Source: Nemertoderma westbladi
Lineage: Eukaryota; Xenacoelomorpha; Nemertodermatida; Nemertodermatidae
Reading direction: 5' to 3'
Assembly (NCBI GenBank): GCA_032718475.1
Contig: JAUCBJ010005353.1
Coordinates: 1-34,125, forward strand
Length of the DNA stretch: 34,125 nt
In this document: positions 1 through 9,402 of the stretch, in pieces
Layout: each line of letters starts with the position of its first letter
How positions within the stretch are numbered: the first letter of the stretch is position 1
Program-made: the position numbers and the translations under genes
Notes under the pieces: model-generated
Databases searched by the model: none
Seen by the model: only the letters and a program-made list of their open reading frames with translations
What the model was told of the DNA's origin: nothing

Positions 1-84
1 TTATGTACAGAGGTTCATTGAGATTTTCCTTTCCAGTTTTCCGTGAATACGAAAAGCACAAAGTTGATTATTAGTTCTGCTTAC

Positions 85-253
85 CTTTAAGTAAAACCTC
101 AGCGCATTCATGGCGTCCCTTAGACGCTGCCCAATGTAATGCTATTCGTCCATTACCGTCAACCTCATTACAAACACCAGAATTACTCTTGATAATCTCC
201 TTTAATTCAACTAATTTCCCATCATTTGCCAACTGAAATACATCCATTTCACC
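85..253 (-). CDS. Ankyrin-repeat protein, first coding exon (gene continues past the left edge)
   Basis: Read on the minus strand, this 169-nt exon starts after a TTTTTATCAG acceptor (AG at 254-255) and ends at an AAAG/GTAAGC donor (GT at 84-83). From the ATG at 247-245 it encodes 54 codons beginning MDVFQLANDGKLVELKEII, then a second repeat with RIALHWAASKGRHECAEVLL. The ALHWAASKGRxECAEVLL stretch is a textbook ankyrin helix-turn-helix. A short capping repeat before it resembles the N-terminus of gankyrin (PSMD10)-type proteins, but other small ankyrin proteins fit equally well. The start is chosen because the proposed upstream exon (ending at 1314) puts an in-frame TAG two codons before this ATG. 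The rest of the protein lies beyond position 1. Ankyrin domain: secure; the exact family: not. Confidence 0.72.
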
Positions 254-1307
254 CTGATAAAAAGACCGTGAAATATGTTAGGAGTTAGCAATCATTAACA
301 TAAAATAAAGTAGCACTTTATAGAGAAACAGACTCTGACTGGCCGTGCTGATGTGACAAGTATTGTACGCCTTAGAAGTTCTATCCTATCAAGTCCCGCA
401 AAATTTTGTGTGATTTCATGATTTCGAAAGCTGAGCTGGTTTGGTACAGGAATTACATTAGTCCGCCGCGAAGTCGGCGAGCTTAGCATGCGGGTCCCGT
501 TATGCCCATCGAAGATTGCTGGTCGGTATGTCTGTCTGTCTGCTAATGTATGATGTTGACAACCACGACTTTAGAGGGATTGCAATCTTAATAATAAAAC
601 AATAAAATAGGACATGGGGTCTATTCCCTCAGATACTACCTAGCATTTAGGGCCGCTTGGTCCACTGTCCGACTGTTAGTACTCAGGCACTAGGCCCATC
701 AAAAAACAAAATACCAAATCGATTTTAGTGCTACATAACCCAACCCAACTACCACAAGAAAAATTGCACCAAACCATACAGTAACTACAGGTTCCGGTAA
801 GTATTGCACGAAATAGGCTATCCCATAAATTACGAAAAATATAGGACATTTTGTCCGCCGAAAAGGTAAGTCCAAGTAATAAATTTTATAAAAATAAAAG
901 GGTTTCGGAAAAAAAAAGGGTGTCTGCTAATGGTTGGAAGCTAATAAATACCTGTAGTTTGCCGCAAGAGGGGTGGAATGGGAAATGTCTGAAAGGGGAA
1001 AAAACCTTGTTAGGGTATCCAAAACAAAAACGAGTTATCTAGTCAACATATTATATCTTTATATAATACGCCCGATTTATCTATACAAGATAGTAGCTAT
1101 TACATATCAAGTACCGGTATCGGCGGTATGCATGAGGTTGCCCAGGCTTTTCTCATTAAAATATATGTTCCCTACCGCGAAATGTATTTGATGCAAATAA
1201 CAATGATTTTTTAACCCTATGAATCGCCCATTTGATTGCGGCCTAATGGAGCAGGAGGTTGAAATTAAAGTAGAAATAGCTATCCGTCCTTAATACCAAC
1301 AGAGCAA

Positions 1308-1330
1308 ACTTACCTAGCACGGCTGCACGA
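1308..1330 (-). other. Splice donor of a probable 5' UTR exon of the ankyrin gene
   Basis: On the minus strand the sequence reads GTGCTAG/GTAAGTTT, a near-consensus donor (exon ends at 1314, intron 254-1313). Splicing to the acceptor at 253 gives TAG GGT GAA ATG, an in-frame stop just ahead of the proposed start. This suits a non-coding first exon. The transcription start is not visible. Confidence 0.4.
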
Positions 1331-3732
1331 TTTATTTGGCTCTTGGTTTACAAAAAACGCAGTACAGTAGTAAAGAACAGTTCAACTCAAGAGTTAACAC
1401 CACAACCTATTGGTGGTACCAATGCCAGATATAATCAAAATAATACTACAGTACAGCAGTATACAATACTGCAGTAGGTCCGTGCGTCAGTACACACTTG
1501 CACACTTCTTGTAAACAATATTATAACCACTCATATTATCTGGTATTGTATTACATTTTGAATTTCCCTCTCACACATATTTTACCTTGCAAATTGTGAT
1601 GTTATTTGCCAGTAGTGTAAAGGCCTTCTTGCTATTTGGTAGTGGGACTTCTGGACTTGAGCGTCAACTGCACAGTCGTGTTTTCGTGCAGTTAGACAGT
1701 GTGACAATCCGAGCTAGTTTTGTTAGTTTAATATTTGTTTAAGATTATTGTTACACACACTGAATCGCTTAGGCCTACATGCCGATCTTACAGCGTTTGT
1801 CAGTAGATAGATGGATTTTTTTATACATTATGTAAAAACAATAACAAATACACCAAACAATGTATATTGTCCAACATAACATATGGGATTACCCCTAAAG
1901 CTTTGCAGCTTATGTTTCTTGGTTATAAATCTAATATTACACTAACACTACGCTAACCTAAAACAAATATAAAAGGTAATTACACTAAATACGTACAACT
2001 TTACCAACAGCAAGACAGCTCCAAATCAACGATAAAGATGTAACTACAGTATGTACACACATAGGACTATACGTTAACATTGACGTTGACAGCTCATTGG
2101 AAGCAATGAGCTTTATATATTGTGCTTTTATCACTGATCGAGCAGTAATTATTAATTTATTTATCAGGCTAGTATGTAAAGTAGGGAGCAATATATTCAT
2201 TTCATTGTTTTTTTTACTAAGTTATTTACGTCATATAGCAGCATATTTATTTACTTACATGATTAATTCTTAGCGGTGTTTATTCGATATTTTTAGCAAA
2301 TGTCAATGTGTGCGATGGACAGATGATACTTAGCTTTGTTATTTTGATTGAAATTCCTTATTCTTTTGTGCTCTATTTATTTATCATATTCTAAAACTTT
2401 GTCAATAAATAATATATATATACAGTACAATTTATATAACGTAATTACACTTACTAAATAGTACAACTTTACCGAGAACGAGGCAATACTCCGACTCAAC
2501 GATAAAGATGTAGGGCCTATTATAACTATTTGCACAGAACAATTTATAAAACGTAATTATGTAATTAGGCTACATACACTGCGATTGCCAACATTGTGAT
2601 TTGAGAGTGCTATCATCCCGATTTCACAACCGTCACTGCGAAGTGTATTTAAGAACCGGGCTTTTATTCTAAAACATATTTTGTTTATTTCTATTATATA
2701 CAGTACAGTACTTATACTGTATAGTCTTACTGTAAAATAATTCATTATGTATGTATGTATGTGTGTATGTATATCATGTGAACTTCTCCGAAGCTATAGT
2801 TCGTCCGTCAATGGAATTTATATCAATAGACGCAGCTCAACACCAGGATGTGGAAAAAAAGTTTCCAAAAAATTATTAAAGTGTCTTTTTTTCGCAAAAT
2901 TTCCCCAAACACAAAAATTGCCATAGAAACACCAGCTGCTGGTGCTCATGAGGGCCTAGTACCAGTAAGCTACTACTATTGATTGAATGGATAGACCCAA
3001 ACTGCAGAGAAGTATATTCCTTGCCAAGTTTATTACTCTCTCAATTTATCCCAGACAGTGAGCAAACATCAACTGTAAGTTTGTAATGTATTACACCGCC
3101 AGCTGAAAAGCTCTTCCCTGTGAATCAAATGGGAATATTTATAAGGTTACTCACTGCTATGTTAGGTGGGAGGCCAGCTGGTTTAATTTTAAGCATTGGG
3201 CCGTTTAAATTTTTTATACGTTAATAATAATGATATGCAGGAGGGGCTGGTATTACTTTCTATCAGACTGTAAGCAAAGCTTTTCAATGGGGAGGGACCC
3301 AACTACAATACGTTTGTCTATGGACGTTCTTCAAGCGTACAGTACATGCTTGAATTTTTGGATTTTGGATGGTTATACACACATACACACACATCGTTTT
3401 TTTTGAACGGCTCAACTATCGATAAGAACTACTCAGGCCTATTATAGTTATAGGTTCGATATTAGATTTCTTATTCGGAAGCTCCGAAAACATACTGTAT
3501 AAGCCTAGCGGGAACGTACTAAGGCGGCAACACCTGGAAAGTGGAATCAGCTGGTACCTGGAAAAACATATATTTATAAATATTGAGACAGAAAACAATA
3601 GTTCGGTATAGGGCCTACTTTGTTACAGTAGGGGCGAAGATTCGTAATTTAATATCATAATTATTGAAATGTGACCGTTGCTATGTGATTCCGAGCGGGA
3701 TTTTTAAATAGCAGAATTGCAGCTAAGACGAC
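1331..3732. other. Spacer without recognisable genes
   Basis: AT-rich sequence with stops in all frames and no domain-bearing open frame. It contains TAGGCCTA- and TACAGTA-type words and a diverged duplicated block (1976-2048 and 2439-2512). Upstream control sequence of the ankyrin gene would lie at its left end. Confidence 0.6.
1976..2512. repeat. Diverged direct repeat pair
   Basis: Blocks at about 1976-2048 and 2439-2512 share order and wording: a GTAATTACAC start, ACTAAATA, GTACAACTTTACC, then CAACGATAAAGATGTA. Small indels separate them, about 460 bp apart. They look like two old copies of the same dispersed element or a local duplication. No coding capacity is conserved between them. 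Confidence 0.5.
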
Positions 3733-3908
3733 TCGGAAATTTTTTTTCGAGTTTTCGTTGGTTTCATGTGAAAGAGCATGTGAAAAAACCCCAGAGAGCA
3801 ATTTTACTTCAAAAAAATTAATATTTGCCGAGTTATAGCAATTTTAAAACGCAAAATTAGCAACATCGAAAAATCAGGCCGTTTCAGAAAACTGCACGAG
3901 TGACGTCA
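3733..3908 (+). repeat. Left terminal inverted repeat of the YqaJ-bearing element
   Basis: It matches the reverse complement of 5384-5558 almost base for base, including the blocks GTTTTCGTTGGTTTCATGTG and ATCAGGCCGTTTCAGAAAAC. The length (about 176 bp) is long for a MITE and suits an autonomous-family TIR. Confidence 0.85.
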
Positions 3909-4579
3909 GCCATAACACAGCAACAGTTGTCAAGCGCAGTTGATTGGCTAATATAAAGTATAATATTGCAGTATCTAAAATAAAACAAATAATAAATGTA
4001 GCTATGTATTTATTTGGATGTGTATTTGTGTTGTGTTAAGAATCGATTATAGGATAGCGGTATGGAGGCAAATTATTCATATCAAGTTAATTATTCTAGA
4101 ATAATATTTATTTCGCCCATACCTGTATCGTAGAGGTGTAGCTAAAAATAAATATAGCTAGCTAAATACTGCCAGGCGTTTCATTAATCTATTTTTTTAT
4201 TGTTTTTACAGCGAACAATGCGGGATGGGTAGATTAGCACTAGATGGAAATTATTTAGATTTTTTGTCAGTTCACTGTAAAGTGTTACTGGTACTAGTGT
4301 TGCACGTGTCACCATTATTCTGCCTTTCATAATAGCTGTTTTTGGTTTGACATCCAAAAATATCAAAATACCAAAAAATACCAAAACATAATGTTTTGGG
4401 CTATTGATTTATGTTCTTGACATATTTTGGCTAGTTACATGTGAAAAAAAAAATGTTTTAAAGAAAATAAAAACAAATGTTTGTGGTAGCTATTGTTTTC
4501 AATGGTATGTACTGTTTTAATATTGTAGCTAGTGTTTTTATAAAATACCACAAAATCTTATTTTTTGATGCCATTTCAG

Positions 4580-4881
4580 ATGCCATTACACCAACGCATG
4601 TGGTAGAAGTAAAATGTCCAACATCAAAACATGCCATTCAAAAATCTTATCTTACACAATCGAATATCGTAAGCGCTAAATTCATGTCACAAATCCAACT
4701 TCAAATGCATCTTTGCAATAAACAATGGGCCTTGTTTAGCGTCGCAGATCCATCTTTTGAAATAAATGGCGAAGTGAAAATAGTTGAAGTATCATATGAT
4801 TCCATATACATGCAAAGTTTACTGAAAAGTAGTAGTAGCTTCTGGAAGGAATATATATTTCCCAAAATTGTGAAAAAATAG
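4580..4881 (+). pseudogene. C-terminal fragment of a YqaJ-like exonuclease (transposon cargo)
   Basis: After a possible acceptor (CCATTTCAG, ending at 4579) the frame reads HVVEVKCPTSKHAIQ. It continues with QIQLQMHLCNKQWALFSV and ends SFWKEYIFPKIVKK and a stop. VVEVKCP is the E-x-K core of the PD-(D/E)XK fold. The Q-x-Q-L-x-M-H-L helix, a WALFSVADPS strand and the FW-Y-x-P-I tail are the usual C-terminal order of YqaJ / lambda-type exonucleases. The upstream catalytic Asp region and N-terminal helices are absent from the element, so this is a fragment or a last exon whose partners are lost. Family members act as 5'-3' exonucleases in recombination; eukaryotic copies are commonly found in transposons. 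The flanking inverted repeats support that setting. Activity is unlikely. Confidence 0.65.
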
Positions 4882-5374
4882 ATAATTAAAAAATGTAAAT
4901 TATACAGTAGTATAGTTCAACTAAATTCTGATTAATGCTGATTGTATTGAGATGGCAGCTGAAGATACTACGTCATCCATTACAGCTACATGGACTAACT
5001 ATCAATGCTTTTTGGAATTCAATAATTTAACTTGTATAAAAATAATTACAATCGAAAAAGTGCGAATCCACAATCTAATCCAAAGTAATCTAAGTTTTGA
5101 AGCTGAATAAAACATCAATAAGCTACTGGATTTCTACCACCTGGCAGTTTTAGCTACAAAATATGTTTTATTTTTATAGCTAACAACTGTATAGTTTGGG
5201 AAAAATAATTATTATTCTGGAATAATTAACTTGTCATGAATCAATTTCCACATTAAGATATCAAATAATGTATTCTTAACACAACACAAAAACACACTAA
5301 ATAAATATTAGCTACACAATTTATTTTAGTTACTAAGAGATTTATATTGTATAGTAACCAATGAACATTTACTG

Positions 5375-5400
5375 CTGCACTAGTGACGTCACTAGTGCAG
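5375..5400. repeat. Perfect 26-bp palindrome at the inner edge of the right TIR
   Basis: The sequence is CTGCACTAGTGAC followed by its exact reverse complement, centred on the CRE-like octamer TGACGTCA. The left TIR carries only half of it (CTGCACGAGTGACGTCA), so symmetry is complete only on the right. It could be a protein-binding site of the element or a chance extension. Confidence 0.7.
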
Positions 5401-5558
5401 TTTTCTGAAACGGCCTGATTTTTCGATGTTGCTAATTTTGCGTTTTAAAATCGCTATAACTCGGCCAATATTATTTTTTTTAAGTAAAATTGCTCTCTGG
5501 GGTTTTTTCACATGCTCTTTCACATGAAACCAACGAAAACTCGAAAAAAATTTTCCGA
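5384..5558 (-). repeat. Right terminal inverted repeat of the YqaJ-bearing element
   Basis: Reverse complement of the left end. It keeps one frame open on the minus strand through the TIR, which I take as incidental. Confidence 0.85.
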
Positions 5559-6016
5559 TTACAGTAAATGCAAAGGAATACACTGCGTTACCAGGTTGCA
5601 GTACAGCAGTACCGGTACTAGACCAGTAGACTAGACTTTGAATGATTCCGACTAAACGACGAGCTTCACGATGAGTACGGTGTGGCATTCATCTGTTCAT
5701 TGCGTAAATAAAACTTAAATATAACGACCCATTGTTTTCTGCCTCATTCTTGATAAATCTATGTTTATTTTTACTGTAGACCCAGAGATCCGGCATTAAA
5801 ACTAGCTGTTTCCCTGTTGCCAGGTGTTTCCACTTTTTATTATGTACAGTAGGCCTACCTACTGACCTACCTTTATTTACTAACAGCCTAATACAGTAAT
5901 AGTTGTTTTGTCTATCTGTGATTGCTTACCGCCTTGCCGCTACCGGTATTTGTATGCTTAAAAGGGGTCCAAACTAAAGAAATTCCATATTTCCATAACA
6001 TTCAAATATTATTGTT
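5559..6016 (+). promoter_or_regulatory. Upstream region and 5' leader of ALKBH8
   Basis: About 460 bp between the transposon and the ALKBH8 start codon. It has TACCGGTA-type palindromes near 5610 and 5940 and a TAGGCCTA near 5850, but no clear TATA box. The start context is GTTATGGC, with G at -3 and G at +4. A promoter is expected here only by position; the exact start of transcription cannot be read. Confidence 0.4.
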
Positions 6017-8074
6017 ATGGCGACCCTATCCAACCGGGGCCGTCGGAAACTCGCGCGGAAACTATCCCATTCATTCCACCGACTCCGACACGACCCCATA
6101 TCCCTGCGAGTCGTAGACACCCCAACGAGGCACCTCCTAGCGGGGAACGCCGGTATCGGATGCGGCGTAACCCGGGACGACGTGACCCGTTGCTTCGCGC
6201 AGTACGGTCCCTTACTGGCGGTCTGGATGGACAGAGAGACGACTTATTCTGTAGTGTCATACACAGACATCGTCCACGCTGCAACTGCCCGTGATCAACT
6301 AAATGGATTCACGCTGCTGCTGGAAAATACTTTAAAAACCCAATTACTTCTCTGGTTTATAGACCAACCGCCAGTTTTTTCTCCTGAACCACAAACCAAC
6401 GTACCCGAGGGTTTGGAGCTAATTCCCGAGTTTATCGACGTCGAAACCGAAAGTAATTTACTCTCCCGTCTCAACTGGAGCGAAACTTCGGCCCTATTGA
6501 AACACCGGCAAGTTAAACATTTCGGTTTCGAGTTCGTCTACACCCGGGGGACCAACTCCGTGGACCCTAGTAACCCGATACCGGGGGGACTGCCTGATTG
6601 GTTGCTAGGGCTGGCAGGGAAGGTGTCCCGTTGGATGGCGGGGGTCCCTGACCAGCTCACCGTGAACCGCTACCAGTCTGGGCAGGGTATCCCCCCTCAC
6701 ACAGACACCCATTCCCCCTTCCTGGGCCCCGTGGTCTCTCTCAGTCTCCAGTCCCCGGTACTCATGGAGTTCTCACACCCAGACGGCCGTCGGTACCAGT
6801 TGCTCCTGCCGCCGCGCAGTCTGCTGGTTATGTCCGGGGCCTCGCGGTACCAATGGACCCACGGTATCACCCCGAGGAACAGTGACGTTTTAGACAGCGA
6901 ATACGGACCGAGTTTAATACACCGGAAGTGCAGAACTTCAATAACTTTCCGTAAAGTTAATAAGAACTTGGATTGTAATTGCGGCTTCCCTGAGAAATGC
7001 GACTATCAGTCACGTGTTGCTAAGGACTCTGTTGCTATGGTAACTACATCCACAGATTCCGTTGATATGGCAACGACTTCTATAAACTCCGTTGCTACGG
7101 TAACAACCACGTCTGCGGACCCGGTTGCTACGGTAACTGTACCTGCGGACCCCGTTACCCTGGAGACGCGGTACGTCCGCCGGGTCTACGAGGACATCGC
7201 GACCCATTTCAGCGCGACGCGACACTCTGCGTGGCCCCGGGTCCGCTCGTTCATCGAATCGGCGCCCCCGGGGGCGGTGGGCGCCGATATCGGTTGCGGC
7301 AATGGGAAGTACCTCGCGATATCCCGCGGATATCTCCTGGGTTCCGATATCAGCGGCAACCTACTGGAGATATGCTCCGGAAGAGGTCATCCCGTCGTCC
7401 AATCCGACTGTTTGAGTCTCCCGTTTAGGGGATCCTCCGTCGATTACGCTATCTGCGTGGCGGTAATCCACCATCTCTCCTCGGTTGCTCGCCGACTCAG
7501 GGCGGTTCGCGAACTCTGTAGGATAACCGCAACCGGGGGCCGCATCCTAATATACGTGTGGGCTTTCGAGCAACACAATAATGAAAAAAAGTCGTTCTAT
7601 ATTAAGCGGAAAGGGGAACGACACAGTCAGCTGTCTGAATCGGAAGACACTACCGTTAAGTTTGAAACTGAAAGTAATTATTGGGATGCAATTAGTGCCG
7701 GTAATAAATGTGGTCTGTATGATACTGCAGGAACAGTATCTTTGCCAATTCATAAGAATAGGACAGTGTTTAAACATCAGGATGTTTTGGTGCCCTGGAC
7801 AACTCATAAGCCAAGTGGAGGCGGTGTTAAGGCAACTGAATGCCGTGGTGTAGACAGTGATATGGGTGGGGAGGTTGGCGGTGATGTAGACTGTGACAGG
7901 GGTGGGGAGGTTGGCGGTGGTGTAGACGATAATAAGATTGTGTCCTACAGGTATTACCACGTGTTTCGTGAAGGTGAATTAGAAGAATTGTGTGAGAATC
8001 TTTCGGATTGTTGTAGAGTAATGGATAGTTATTATGATGAAGGTAATTGGTGTGTAATCTTACAAAGAATATAA
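6017..8074 (+). CDS. ALKBH8: Alkylated DNA repair protein AlkB homologue 8: bifunctional tRNA wobble-uridine hydroxylase/methyltransferase
   Basis: Encodes 685 aa in one exon, close to the ~660 aa usual for the family. Order: RRM-like fold (about 30-115), AlkB Fe(II)/2-oxoglutarate dioxygenase (about 130-315), Cys-rich zinc site (C320, C322, C328), then a class I SAM methyltransferase (about 385-685). Dioxygenase ligands are visible: H228-T-D230, H282 (in QWTHGI), and 2-oxoglutarate/substrate arginines R306 and R312 in CRTSITFR. The SAM loop is GADIGCGNGKYL (422-433). Known family role: the methyltransferase completes mcm5U at the wobble position and the AlkB domain hydroxylates it in some tRNAs. 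Oddities: a repetitive Thr/Val linker (338-379), a Gly/Val/Asp repeat (617-639) inside the methyltransferase, and no introns. Identification is firm. Confidence 0.95.
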   Translation: MATLSNRGRRKLARKLSHSFHRLRHDPISLRVVDTPTRHLLAGNAGIGCGVTRDDVTRCFAQYGPLLAVWMDRETTYSVVSYTDIVHAATARDQLNGFTLLLENTLKTQLLLWFIDQPPVFSPEPQTNVPEGLELIPEFIDVETESNLLSRLNWSETSALLKHRQVKHFGFEFVYTRGTNSVDPSNPIPGGLPDWLLGLAGKVSRWMAGVPDQLTVNRYQSGQGIPPHTDTHSPFLGPVVSLSLQSPVLMEFSHPDGRRYQLLLPPRSLLVMSGASRYQWTHGITPRNSDVLDSEYGPSLIHRKCRTSITFRKVNKNLDCNCGFPEKCDYQSRVAKDSVAMVTTSTDSVDMATTSINSVATVTTTSADPVATVTVPADPVTLETRYVRRVYEDIATHFSATRHSAWPRVRSFIESAPPGAVGADIGCGNGKYLAISRGYLLGSDISGNLLEICSGRGHPVVQSDCLSLPFRGSSVDYAICVAVIHHLSSVARRLRAVRELCRITATGGRILIYVWAFEQHNNEKKSFYIKRKGERHSQLSESEDTTVKFETESNYWDAISAGNKCGLYDTAGTVSLPIHKNRTVFKHQDVLVPWTTHKPSGGGVKATECRGVDSDMGGEVGGDVDCDRGGEVGGGVDDNKIVSYRYYHVFREGELEELCENLSDCCRVMDSYYDEGNWCVILQRI
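7031..7136 (+). repeat. Coding minisatellite (~30-bp unit) in the ALKBH8 linker
   Basis: Four imperfect units start at 7031, 7061, 7091 and 7123. Each opens with a 14-mer of the type GTTGCTAYGGTAAC. They encode SVAMVTTSTD-like decapeptides between the AlkB zinc site and the methyltransferase. The 14-mer is nearly self-complementary and matches the RFX X-box pattern. Confidence 0.7.
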
Positions 8075-8080
8075 AATTTT

Positions 8081-8086
8081 AATAAA
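8081..8086 (+). terminator. Polyadenylation signal AATAAA of ALKBH8
   Basis: AATAAA lies 6 bases after the ALKBH8 stop codon, implying a very short 3' UTR. A second AATAAA near 8155 could serve as an alternative. Confidence 0.6.
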
Positions 8087-9038
8087 GATTTAATTGGCTT
8101 TGGATTGTATTTTGTATAAGATATTTTCAACGTTGAATAATAATACTGTAATAACAATAAACATAATAATGAAGATGTTTCAATTTGTGGGATTTTATTA
8201 GCCAACATTTTGTTTTCTTTAGTATTCTACACCTTATCCTGGACATTGTGTCTTAATTAATTAGTTTGCGCTGTTGGATAGCCCATTTAATTTTAGGAAA
8301 CTAGTAAAACTACGTACAGTACTAGTAAAAGCAGAATTGTAGGCTATACGGCAAGTTTACAGTACAGTAATAATTGTAGATCATAGATATTCAAATTTAC
8401 CGCGCAGCTTATCACTACTAAAATACTTAAACTGTTTTGGCAAATAAAAATGAGTAATTATTAGATTGATTCCAACCGAATACGAGTCATAGAATACACA
8501 CACAGATAGACGGTTTCGGCATAAATTAAACCATAAATTCAAACTTAGTGTTTAATCCCAAATCAATCCAAGTAAAGATAGATGGTTTTGTGATTTACTA
8601 TTATTGACAGATGTTGAGATAGACGGTTTTGGCAAAAATAGGACTTCATAATTACGTCTTAAGCCTCGTTTTCCTGATTCCTAATAACTACACGATGTTC
8701 TGGAATACAGTGTCGCAACTCGTAATTCAGTGACACGCCCCCCCCCCCCCCCTCCCCCAAATTTTTATGAAATCTTAATGAGATTGCATGAAATTTGAAA
8801 CAGAGAAGTTTCACCTCCCTCTTACTTACTAGGTGAGCCAGAATTAATATTTTCGTGTTCATTATTTAACTAGAAGTGTTTGAAAAAGTGTATCCATCGA
8901 TGTGCAGCAGTTACACCTCAGAATTTAGTCGTAAAATAGCTGATATATGGGCAGTTCGAAAGTAACATGGTTTAGCACCTGCGTGAGACTATTTTGTTAT
9001 ATTTAATAAATACAGCATGTTTATCCCCATACGTGTTA

Positions 9039-9064
9039 GGGGGGGGGGGGGGGGGGGGGGGGGG
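9039..9064 (+). repeat. Homopolymer run of 26 G
   Basis: Uninterrupted G-tract, the longest in the window. Long C-tracts occur at 8738-8752, 13528-13550, 23420-23433 and 27824-27841. Their lengths are prone to sequencing error. Confidence 0.8.
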
Positions 9065-9382
9065 TACACCATTTTGGTCCAAAATATTAATATTACGAAA
9101 TTATTTTTCTGATCGATTATAATGCGCGATTAAATGGTGTTTCCAAATTTAAAAACCGCTATTTAATAGCTCTTTTAATTTTCAAGTTAGAACAATTTCA
9201 ATTTAGTGAGAACTATTGAAATTACTATTACTATGTATAATGAAAGGTCTAAATATTTTTTTCATGAAATTGTCAACTTCAAAATCCTACTACTTCTGCA
9301 ATTTTTGAGTAATTTGTCTGCAAATTTATGTTGGTGTCTACATAGTAACCCTGCATAAGCTATTCATACTACTACTAGTACT

Positions 9383-9402
9383 AGGTCGAGCGAACTCGGA
9401 CA
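9383..9402 (-). repeat. Dispersed 20-bp element, copy 1
   Basis: AGGTCGAGCGAACTCGGACA is present here and again at 23014-23033, each preceded by CTACTACTA-type trinucleotides. Read on the minus strand, a T-arm-like GAGTTCGCTC precedes an (AGT)n tail, which suggests the 3' end of a small retroposon. Confidence 0.5.

Larger units (their letters stand above)
3733..5558. mobile_element. DNA transposon with ~175-bp terminal inverted repeats and a YqaJ nuclease remnant
   Basis: The ends are near-perfect inverted copies (3733-3908 and 5384-5558). Each begins TCGGAAA, followed by a T-run, and ends internally with a CAC(G/T)AGTGACGTCA box. The 1.48-kb interior carries the C-terminal part of a YqaJ-like PD-(D/E)XK nuclease and otherwise no transposase that I recognise. 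No convincing target-site duplication is visible at the edges, so the superfamily is not assigned. The copy looks non-autonomous and old: the nuclease has lost its N-terminal half, though the two ends differ by only a handful of bases. Confidence 0.75.

Noticed and set aside
4477-4579. N-terminal part of the frame containing the YqaJ fragment (from the ATG at 4477)
   Set aside because: The stretch is hydrophobic AT-rich text unlike any YqaJ N-terminus, and an acceptor-like site at 4579 explains where the real exon begins.
5392-5688. 98-codon minus-strand frame across the right TIR
   Set aside because: It is the inverted repeat translated. The left copy carries the same text in non-coding context, and no known domain is present.
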